A stretch of 32,782 nt of DNA, taken from positions 1-32,782 of the forward strand of contig CASEPH010000218.1 in the NCBI GenBank assembly GCA_949289625.1, in the 5' to 3' direction. The translations under genes were made by a program, and so were the position numbers. Each line of letters starts with the position of its first letter. The first letter of the stretch is position 1. The notes beneath the pieces are model-generated. The model ran no database searches and was not told where the DNA came from. It saw nothing but the letters and a program-made list of their open reading frames with translations. This DNA is from an uncultured Clostridia bacterium. GTDB taxonomy: Bacteria; Bacillota_A; Clostridia; Oscillospirales; Oscillospiraceae. Shown here in pieces: positions 26,494-32,782 of the stretch.

Positions 26494-27237
26494 ATGATGA
26501 AACCTTTGACAAGCGAGCAGATGGTGGGCATCTGGGAGGATCAGCGGGAGCTGAAAAACCTGATGGGAAAAATCTGTTACACCTTTTTGCTGAAAAAAGA
26601 AAAGGAAATGACGGATTCCTTCTGGAGCCGGCGCCCGGATATCTGCCTAGGAACCAACGACGGTTATTATGACGGTGCAAAAGCCGTGCGGGGCTACTAT
26701 GATGCCATTCACCAGCACACGGTGGAGGCTACCGCGTTTTTAAAGCGTGCGTTCCCGGATCGCATGGGGGCGCTTTCCGAAGAGGAGCAGTTCGGCGCAG
26801 GATCTATGGACGTCAAACCCATGGATACCGCCGTCATTGAAATCGCTGGAGACGGCAAAACCGCCAAAGGCATCTGGTATTCCCGTGGAACCTACAATGA
26901 TCTGACGCCCCAGGGACCGCTATCGTTCTGGTCTTTGGGCGTGTTTGCCTGTGATTTCGTGCGGGAGGACGGACAGTGGAAGGTCTGGCACATGCTGCAT
27001 TTGACCGACATCGAAGTGCCCGGCGGACGCAGCTGGGGAGATCCTGCGCCGGAGCCCTATCCGGATCTGCCGGAATTTGCAGGAGCGCAGCCCTTTACGC
27101 CCCCTGCGCCCAATCGTCCCTGCAAGCTGCGGGAGACCTACTATCCGGGTCGGCCCTTTGCGCCGCTGCCGGATCTGCCGGTGCCCTATGAGACCTTTGC
27201 TGAGACATTCTCCTATGGCTGCGAAAAGGAGGCCTGA
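26494..27237 (+). CDS. SnoaL/NTF2-like protein 1
   Basis: A 247-residue protein with a SnoaL-like (NTF2 cone fold) domain over about residues 10-175 and a Pro-rich C-terminal tail. This fold binds hydrophobic small molecules; members include polyketide cyclases, steroid isomerases and bile-acid 7-dehydratase. The block AGDGKTAKGIWYSRG...CDFVREDGQWKVWH is shared with the next two genes, so the three are paralogues. The tail ends with VPYETF, echoed in the others. No signal peptide is present, so it is cytoplasmic. Two adjacent ATG codons (26494, 26497) follow an AAGGAGG site; either may be used. The substrate is unknown. Confidence 0.82.
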   Translation: MMKPLTSEQMVGIWEDQRELKNLMGKICYTFLLKKEKEMTDSFWSRRPDICLGTNDGYYDGAKAVRGYYDAIHQHTVEATAFLKRAFPDRMGALSEEEQFGAGSMDVKPMDTAVIEIAGDGKTAKGIWYSRGTYNDLTPQGPLSFWSLGVFACDFVREDGQWKVWHMLHLTDIEVPGGRSWGDPAPEPYPDLPEFAGAQPFTPPAPNRPCKLRETYYPGRPFAPLPDLPVPYETFAETFSYGCEKEA

Positions 27238-27239
27238 AA

Positions 27240-28022
27240 ATGAATTACTATGAGGAAAAACAGTTTACCGATGACGAGTTGATTGTCCGCATCATGGACA
27301 AAGAGGAGATTAAAAAGCTCATGGCCCGCCGTGCATTTTACTATGCCAACAATCGCCGCCGGGAGGAATTGGAGGACCTCTGGGTCAAGACGCCGGAATA
27401 TAAGGCCACGGCCTCCTATGGCCGGAACTGGGGCTACTATGTGGGCATGGAGTCCATTGCCCGGTACTATGTGGTGGAGCATACCAAGAAGCAGTATGCG
27501 GCGCTGGAAGCGATCCACGCGGCAAATCCCGCGGTGGAGGTCAACAACCTGAATCTGGGCTATGGCTGTACCTCCTTCCATACAGTCACCACCCCCATGC
27601 TCTACATCGCCGGCGATGGAAAAACAGCCCGGGGCCTCTGGTATGTGCCTGGACAGGAGACCGAGATGCAGCCGGATGGTACTGCCAAGGCCTACTGGAC
27701 CATGGACAACATGTCCGCGGACTTCGTCAAGGAAAACGGACAGTGGAAGATCTGGCATCTGGTGGTGTGCAGCGACTTCTTTGTGGAGGCTGGAACGGAC
27801 TTCAAGACAGGTACACTGGAGCCCCTGACGGGGCCGGATCCCTTCCGGGAGGAATTTGGCACGCCGGACATTCCCATGACTGTCCACAATCCCCGGTACA
27901 ATCTTTCCGACAACTATCCCCCTATGCCGCTGCCCTATGATACCTATACCATTCAGGGCAGCCTGGCTCCAGAGGGACACCCCGACTACAAATCCTATTG
28001 CAAGGAGGCGGCGAAGCGATGA
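27240..28022 (+). CDS. SnoaL/NTF2-like protein 2
   Basis: A 260-residue paralogue of the preceding protein, starting 2 bases after its stop with an AAGGAGG site inside that gene's end. The N-terminal helix region (KEEIKKLMARRAFYYANNRR) and the block AGDGKTARGLWYVPG...ADFVKENGQWKIWH align with gene 1. The tail has PPMPLPYDTY, the shared Pro-rich motif. No secretion signal or catalytic motif beyond the fold can be claimed. Its ATGA overlap with gene 3 means the three are made together, which suggests subunits of one enzyme or sequential enzymes on one substrate. Confidence 0.83.
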   Translation: MNYYEEKQFTDDELIVRIMDKEEIKKLMARRAFYYANNRRREELEDLWVKTPEYKATASYGRNWGYYVGMESIARYYVVEHTKKQYAALEAIHAANPAVEVNNLNLGYGCTSFHTVTTPMLYIAGDGKTARGLWYVPGQETEMQPDGTAKAYWTMDNMSADFVKENGQWKIWHLVVCSDFFVEAGTDFKTGTLEPLTGPDPFREEFGTPDIPMTVHNPRYNLSDNYPPMPLPYDTYTIQGSLAPEGHPDYKSYCKEAAKR

Positions 28023-28909
28023 AAACACATCTGAGCCTGCATCAACGGATCCACAATGCCGACGGCAGCCAGCAGGTGGAAAATCTCAAGGCCATCCACG
28101 CCTATACCCATGCCAGAAACTGGCCCGTGGAGGAGTGGAGCAACATCTGGGACCTGTCCGACGACTGTTCCTGGGCCCATGGCTTTGGCCGGTGGAGAGG
28201 CGGTTACAAGGTCTATCTCAACTCTGTGACAGAGTGGGATATTCCCACTTTCACCAACTATATGAAACTGTATAAGCTCTATCCCGATGTGATGGGGATG
28301 GACCCAAGACCCCTCAACTTCTCACCGGTGCATAATCTTTCCAGCGATATCATCGAGGTGGCGGACGATGGAAAGTCTGCCCGCGGGGCGTTTCTGACCC
28401 CCGGCAATATCTATGAATATCTGAAACCCCAGCAGCGTCGTCGGGCCATCTTTATGTGGGAACGGTATGGGGCCGACTTTGTTTGCGACGAGGATGGCCA
28501 CTGGAAGTATCTCCATGAGCATGTATGCCCGGATTTTCAGGGCAACTACGACGATGTGAACTGGGGCCTGGAGGCCTATCTCTGTGCAACGGATCCATCC
28601 CACCGCAATTCCGCAGCACCGCCTCCCGATGCAGATGCCGCAGGGCCAGGTCCTAACAGCGTCAACAGTCCTCCGGCGGAAGCTGCCGGTGGTCCCGGCG
28701 GTCCTGGTGGTCCTGGAGGACCTGCTCCGGATGGACCTCCGCCGGAAGGGGCAGGAGGACGAGATATGATGCTGGATGACCCCGGTCCCCTCCATCGGGA
28801 GTACGAATTCCTGATGCCCATCCAGAACACCTGTCCCTGGCCGGAGCCCTACAAGACGCTGGATAACGATAACACCTATACGCCGTTTTTGGGAAAGGAT
28901 CATCTGTAA
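28019..28909 (+). CDS. SnoaL/NTF2-like protein 3 with Gly-Pro-rich insert
   Basis: A 296-residue paralogue; its ATG overlaps the stop of gene 2 and follows AAGGAGG by 10 bases. The SnoaL block is more divergent (ADDGKSARGAFLTPG...ADFVCDEDGHWKYLH). Between the domain and the shared C-terminal tail (PWPEPYKTL) lies an insert of about 55 residues rich in Pro, Gly and Ala, including four tandem GGP triplets at residues 224-235. Frame is kept through the insert and the tail motif returns after it, so it is not a frameshift. It may be a flexible linker. A 34-base gap leads to the lipoprotein gene. Confidence 0.8.
   Translation: MKTHLSLHQRIHNADGSQQVENLKAIHAYTHARNWPVEEWSNIWDLSDDCSWAHGFGRWRGGYKVYLNSVTEWDIPTFTNYMKLYKLYPDVMGMDPRPLNFSPVHNLSSDIIEVADDGKSARGAFLTPGNIYEYLKPQQRRRAIFMWERYGADFVCDEDGHWKYLHEHVCPDFQGNYDDVNWGLEAYLCATDPSHRNSAAPPPDADAAGPGPNSVNSPPAEAAGGPGGPGGPGGPAPDGPPPEGAGGRDMMLDDPGPLHREYEFLMPIQNTCPWPEPYKTLDNDNTYTPFLGKDHL
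28688..28723 (+). repeat. Four tandem 9-base GGP-coding units
   Basis: Four in-frame Gly-Gly-Pro codon triplets with varied third bases, within the SnoaL 3 gene. Codon variation between units argues against very recent slippage. Confidence 0.85.
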
Positions 28910-28943
28910 CAACATCTGAAACAAGGAGAAAGGAGCGATTGTT

Positions 28944-30668
28944 ATGACCCGAAGATCCATTTTCAGCATCCTGCTGGCATTGACCATGCTTCTGGGGCTG
29001 ATGGCGGGCTGTGGCACGCCGAAGGACTCTGCGGCTAGTCCCGACAGTGATACAACGACCTCCCAGGCAGGGGCTGCTACGCCGGAAGAAACACAGCCTC
29101 CGGAAGAGCAACCGACGGAACCAGAAACGCCTGAAGCCTCGGCGGAAGATCCGGCCTCTGTGGTGGAGGCGTCTGCGCCAGAACAGGTACCGGTGGAGCT
29201 TCCGCTGACGGAGGAACCTGTGACCTATTCCATATGGTACAGTGAGCCCTTTACGGACTATGTGGATAATCCGGCGGAAGATGTGGCCATATTCCGGCTA
29301 TTGGCGGAACGGACCAACGTCCATCTGGAGTTCTCTCTTACCACGGTGGAGACAGCCAGTGAAAAATTCCAGCTGCTTTTTGCAGCGGAAGATCTGCCTG
29401 ACATCATAACAGATGCCATGCAGTATTATACGGGCAGCATCGACGATGCGGTCCATGAGGACGCTTTCCTCTATGAGTATTCCGGTGACCTAGACAGCAT
29501 GCCCAACTATAGCGCTGTGCTGGATCAATATGTGGAGGCGAAGAAAACCATCACCAGTTCCGACACCGGCGCCATGGTGTCCTTCCCGGAGATTTACAAG
29601 GACGTGGGCGACGTCAGCGGCTATATGATCCGGAAGGACTTCCTGGAGGCCTCGGGACTGGAGGTCCCCGCCACCTATGACGAATTGCATACGCTTTTGA
29701 CCATGATCTACAATCAGACCGGCGCCACCATGGAACTGGCAGCCTCTGGCGGCGACGGGGTGCTGGGTGCTGGTTTCGGCATCAATGTCAGCCTGGACAA
29801 TAACGATTTGTCTGGCTGGTATGTGGAGGACGGCCAGGTAAAGATGGGCATTTTGGAGGACGCCTTTGTGGACTATCTCACCATGGTAACCCAGTGGTAC
29901 CAGGAGAAGATCATCTATGCGGACTTTGTGAACACGGATCGGGGTTCGCTGGATCAGCTGTTTTCCGGGCAGTTCTCTGTCACAGTAAAGCCGCCGGAAA
30001 TTGTGGAGGTGGCCAATCAGGTCATCGGAACGGAAATGGTGGCCATGCCCATGCCCCGGCAAAATGCGGACGACGAGCTACACGTCTGTGGGACGGCCGG
30101 TTCCTGCCTAATGGATCCCTATGCCTGGAGCATCAACGCCAGCGTGGACGATCCCAGCCTGATCCTTCAGCTCATCGACTATATGTTCTCCGAGGAGGGC
30201 TTCTACCTCATCAATTACGGCGAGGAGGGTGTTTCCTATACCATGGAGAACGGCGAACCCCAGTTCACCGATCTGGTGGTGGCTAATCCAGATGGATTGG
30301 ATTATGCCCATGCGGCGTATCTGTTTGCCACATCCAACCGTAGTCGCCTGCCCTTCCTTTCGGACTATGCCCGCTGCTTTGCCGAGTATACTGAAGCCCA
30401 GTGGGATGCAGTGGAGGTATATTCCAATGACTGCGACCACGCCAATGATTACCCCAACGGCGCCATCATGAACACGGAGCAGACCACCGAATATAACACG
30501 GTGGCGGCGGATATCTGCACCTATATTTCCGAAAATGTGCTCCAGTTCATCTATGGTCAGAAGGACCTGGGCGAGTGGGACAGCTTTGTGGATACCCTGT
30601 ACGACATGGGCATTGAAACGGCTATCGCCGCCAAGCAGGAAGCTTATGACGACTATCTGGCGGCCTGA
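28944..30668 (+). CDS. Extracellular solute-binding lipoprotein
   Basis: A 574-residue lipoprotein. The signal peptide ends in the lipobox LMAGC with Cys23 as the lipid anchor; a Thr/Pro/Glu-rich linker follows to about residue 88. The rest looks like a family 1 (LipO/YtcQ-type) substrate-binding protein, for example AAEDLPDIITD, YMIRKDFLEASGLEVPATYDEL and DPYAWSINA. This type usually feeds an ABC importer of oligosaccharides or other solutes, but no permease or ATPase adjoins it. AAAGGAG precedes the ATG. It is co-directional with the SnoaL genes, 34 bases after them with no terminator between, so it may bind the compound they act on; that is inference. Confidence 0.88.
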   Translation: MTRRSIFSILLALTMLLGLMAGCGTPKDSAASPDSDTTTSQAGAATPEETQPPEEQPTEPETPEASAEDPASVVEASAPEQVPVELPLTEEPVTYSIWYSEPFTDYVDNPAEDVAIFRLLAERTNVHLEFSLTTVETASEKFQLLFAAEDLPDIITDAMQYYTGSIDDAVHEDAFLYEYSGDLDSMPNYSAVLDQYVEAKKTITSSDTGAMVSFPEIYKDVGDVSGYMIRKDFLEASGLEVPATYDELHTLLTMIYNQTGATMELAASGGDGVLGAGFGINVSLDNNDLSGWYVEDGQVKMGILEDAFVDYLTMVTQWYQEKIIYADFVNTDRGSLDQLFSGQFSVTVKPPEIVEVANQVIGTEMVAMPMPRQNADDELHVCGTAGSCLMDPYAWSINASVDDPSLILQLIDYMFSEEGFYLINYGEEGVSYTMENGEPQFTDLVVANPDGLDYAHAAYLFATSNRSRLPFLSDYARCFAEYTEAQWDAVEVYSNDCDHANDYPNGAIMNTEQTTEYNTVAADICTYISENVLQFIYGQKDLGEWDSFVDTLYDMGIETAIAAKQEAYDDYLAA

Positions 30669-30711
30669 GGGATTTGCCTAAGAGGCATTGGCTCTCAGTG
30701 ACTCCCAAAAT

Positions 30712-30746
30712 GGTCCCGGCCTTTGAACCATTCAAAGGCCGGGACC
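30712..30746. terminator. Bidirectional hairpin between convergent lipoprotein and flavoprotein genes
   Basis: A perfect 16-bp stem, GGTCCCGGCCTTTGAA (30712-30727) / TTCAAAGGCCGGGACC (30731-30746), with a 3-base loop. A short T run is present only on the minus side. It probably ends both transcripts. Confidence 0.75.
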
Positions 30747-30786
30747 GCGCTCTATTCAGTACGGTTGCAGATTGTGAAAACGCCAA

Positions 30787-32782
30787 TTAGATCTGGCTGG
30801 CAGCGGCATAGGCCGCTCGGGTACACTGGTAGACCCGGCCCGGCTCGTTGCAGTCTCCAATCAGGAAGAACTGGGGGGCACAGTCGGCAAATTGCAGACC
30901 GGCGTCCGTCTCTCCCGCCACGCCGCCGCAGACCACCACGCTGTCGCATTCCAGGGTATAGGTGCCATCCTCCGGATAGGCAGTGGGCTTGCGGTTTCCG
31001 CCAGGCATGGGCATCATGGGCATCCCCGGCATTCCGGGCATAGGCTTGGGTGGGGCCGGCGTCTTTACAGTGAAGGTGACAGCGTGGGGGGTAACTGCTG
31101 TGGTGGTGGCGTTCACCGCATAGCGGAAGTTGTCGGCTTCGGAATAATAGGTCTGCAAAGCGGAGATGTAATGAATCTGGTTGGCATCGGAGGCCAACTG
31201 CTTCTGGCGGCTCAGAACGGTGACGTTGTGGCCGTGATCGCAGAGATACAGGGCTGTTTCCACGCCGGTTTCACTTCCGCCCACTACCACCACGTTTTTG
31301 CCCAGCTGGGCTTCATGGCCGAATACGTCGATGGGATTCCAGATTTCCGGGCCATTGTCGCCGGGGATGCCGGGCTTCTTCGGAACCGCGCCGGTGGCAG
31401 CGATCACCGCATCGAAGTTTTGGGCGGAGATCTCCTCCGGGGTGGGGGCTGTGTTCAGTTGTACCGTGACGCCCTGCTTATGGAGCTGATAGATCAGCCA
31501 GTCCTTGTATTTTTTGAGGGGCCATTTGAAATCCGCATAATCCGCGTGGATCAGCTGTCCGCCTAGCACATTTTTCTTTTCAAACAGCGTCACTTGATGA
31601 CCTCTCTGCCGTGCCACCAGGGCTGCTCGCATGCCTGCCGGTCCGCCGCCAATGACGGCCACCTTTTTTACCGTCTTGGCAGGAGGTGCCAGAAGATCCT
31701 TTCTGCCGTAGAGTCCCAGCTCCGGATTGACGGAACAGAAGCTGAACCAGGGACCTTCAAAGTTGATGCCGTGACAGTTATTGCAGCGGATGCAGGGGGT
31801 GATGTCGTCGGCCCGCCCTTCCACGATCTTGTCATAATAGTCAAAGTCGCAGATAAAGCTGCGGCACATGGCTGCCATATCCAGCTTGCCCTCGGCAATC
31901 CACTTTTCCAGCAGATCCGGGTCCTGATAGCCGCCGTTGGGGGCTGTGATGACCTGGATCCCGGCCTTTTTGATGGCTTCCGAGTACCGGAGGGTGATGG
32001 GAGCTTCCTCCACGGAGTTAAGGCCCGTGGTGTGGGCCAGATCTCCGTTGACGGCCCGAATGTGGACGATGTCCACATAGCCTTCGCAGCGCCGGAGCAG
32101 CTCGATGGTATCGTCAATGGTGTAGCCGCCTTGGATCCCTTCCTCGCCGGAGAACTGGAGTTCCACCAGGAACCGTTTGCCGCAGGCTGCCTTGATGGCC
32201 TGGGCCAGCTCCAGAATCAGACGGCAGCGGTTTTCCAGACTGCCGCCGTATTCATCGGTACGGCGATTGACCAGCGGTGAAAAGGCGTTGGCAAAAATGG
32301 AGGCCTGATAGCTGGCATAGATATTTACGCCGTCATAGCCCAGGTCTTGATAGAGTTTACAGGTGGCCACCCAATCCGCGATCATTTTTTTGATCTCGTC
32401 CTTGGTGATCTCCCGTCCCATGGCCATGCCCATGGGAGCACCCAGCTTGCCCATCAGCTCCGGCGTGACCTCGCTGATGTTTACTCCGGCCGGCTGAAGC
32501 CGCTGAATATTGATGAAGGCCTTGGAACCGTAATAATGAATCATGTTGGCGATCTGTGCCATGGCGTTGAATGTGGCGGGATTTTCAATGTCCCACATGG
32601 TCATGTGGGCGCTGTCGCCCTTCATCTTCCGGCGATCCTGCAGCTTGCTCATGCCCTTGACTGTCACCACGGCGGCTCCGTTTTTGGCCAGTCCCGCATA
32701 ATAGCGAATCACGTTTTCGCTGGGGAATTCCTCCTGGGCCTGCATAAAGTGGGGCAGTCCCTTGGTGCCGTAGAGCCGATTG
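30787..32782 (-). CDS. Old-yellow-enzyme/TMADH-like FMN, 4Fe-4S, FAD oxidoreductase (5' end outside window)
   Basis: About 665 residues are visible, and the frame stays open to the right edge with typical OYE residues (NRLYGTKGLPHFMQ) before the first internal Met, so the true start lies beyond the window. Order: FMN-binding TIM barrel (first about 330 residues), a CxxCxxCx12C cluster motif (CIRCNNC...C) matching trimethylamine dehydrogenase spacing, FAD domain with VIGGGPAGM, NAD(P)-binding domain with VVVGGSETG, and a terminal FAD motif FLIGDC. Relatives reduce enoates or dienoyl-CoA; bile-acid BaiCD/BaiH belong to the same family. Near the C-terminus is a Met/Pro/Gly-rich insert (about 31001-31050). 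It converges on the SnoaL-lipoprotein genes. The substrate is unknown. Confidence 0.9.
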   Translation of the reverse strand, partial: NRLYGTKGLPHFMQAQEEFPSENVIRYYAGLAKNGAAVVTVKGMSKLQDRRKMKGDSAHMTMWDIENPATFNAMAQIANMIHYYGSKAFINIQRLQPAGVNISEVTPELMGKLGAPMGMAMGREITKDEIKKMIADWVATCKLYQDLGYDGVNIYASYQASIFANAFSPLVNRRTDEYGGSLENRCRLILELAQAIKAACGKRFLVELQFSGEEGIQGGYTIDDTIELLRRCEGYVDIVHIRAVNGDLAHTTGLNSVEEAPITLRYSEAIKKAGIQVITAPNGGYQDPDLLEKWIAEGKLDMAAMCRSFICDFDYYDKIVEGRADDITPCIRCNNCHGINFEGPWFSFCSVNPELGLYGRKDLLAPPAKTVKKVAVIGGGPAGMRAALVARQRGHQVTLFEKKNVLGGQLIHADYADFKWPLKKYKDWLIYQLHKQGVTVQLNTAPTPEEISAQNFDAVIAATGAVPKKPGIPGDNGPEIWNPIDVFGHEAQLGKNVVVVGGSETGVETALYLCDHGHNVTVLSRQKQLASDANQIHYISALQTYYSEADNFRYAVNATTTAVTPHAVTFTVKTPAPPKPMPGMPGMPMMPMPGGNRKPTAYPEDGTYTLECDSVVVCGGVAGETDAGLQFADCAPQFFLIGDCNEPGRVYQCTRAAYAAASQI

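Noticed and set aside
28600..28790. Frameshift in SnoaL 3 producing the Gly/Pro-rich stretch
   Set aside because: The same frame resumes the conserved PWPEPYKT tail shared with the paralogues, so the insert is real coding sequence.
26494..32782. Calling this a bile-acid bai operon
   Set aside because: Only the SnoaL fold and OYE family are shared. baiA, baiF, baiG and an adjacent ligase are absent. The acyl-CoA ligase at 2038-3687 is over 22 kb away with its own promoter.

Overview
The window is a chromosomal segment of an anaerobic, moderately GC-rich Bacillota, most likely a gut Clostridia of the Oscillospiraceae/Ruminococcaceae type. This is an inference from four things: strong AGGAGG-type ribosome binding sites, consensus sigma-A promoters, an [FeFe]-hydrogenase-like sensor cluster, and several ferredoxin-type redox proteins. 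I see no rRNA, tRNA, CRISPR array or phage. The only mobile DNA is the 3' end of a DDE transposase gene at the left edge.

Layout. 1-305: transposase remnant (+). 461-1872: pyrE-radC, translationally coupled (-). 2038-3687: AMP-forming acyl-CoA ligase with its own consensus promoter (-). 3779-5997: mnmE and an EamA exporter overlapping at TAATG (-). 6055-7404: MATE exporter (-). 7507-9777: serC-serA, phosphorylated serine pathway (-). 9917-15545: a rightward run starting at a divergent extended -10 promoter. It holds a DRTGG protein, an anti-sigma-type ATPase, a degenerate [FeFe] hydrogenase (sensory type), a second DRTGG protein, a PHP phosphoesterase, a small membrane protein, an ABC exporter and a TIGR04076 protein, and ends at a strong terminator. 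15596-20119: two cell-envelope genes on the minus strand, an LtaS-like sulfatase carrying C-terminal SLH-like repeats and an LCP-family ligase. 20215-22213: an aldo/keto reductase with a ferredoxin tail and a HAD phosphatase (-). 22382-26358: trmL-pgk-tpiA-eno, lower glycolysis (+). 26494-30668: three tandem SnoaL/NTF2-like paralogues followed by a solute-binding lipoprotein (+). 30787-window end: a convergent, 5'-truncated old-yellow-enzyme/trimethylamine-dehydrogenase-like flavoprotein (-).

How it fits together. Most of the window is housekeeping: nucleotide, serine and tRNA-modification genes, glycolysis and cell wall. Two regions look like specialised biology. The first is the sensor-type hydrogenase cluster, in which the hydrogenase has lost its proton-relay cysteine but kept the cluster ligands, and sits with ATPase and DRTGG partners that suggest signalling. 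The second is the right-hand SnoaL x3 / lipoprotein / OYE region. It resembles the enzyme types gut anaerobes use for reductive or dehydrative chemistry on host- or diet-derived small molecules, but its substrate cannot be read from the sequence.
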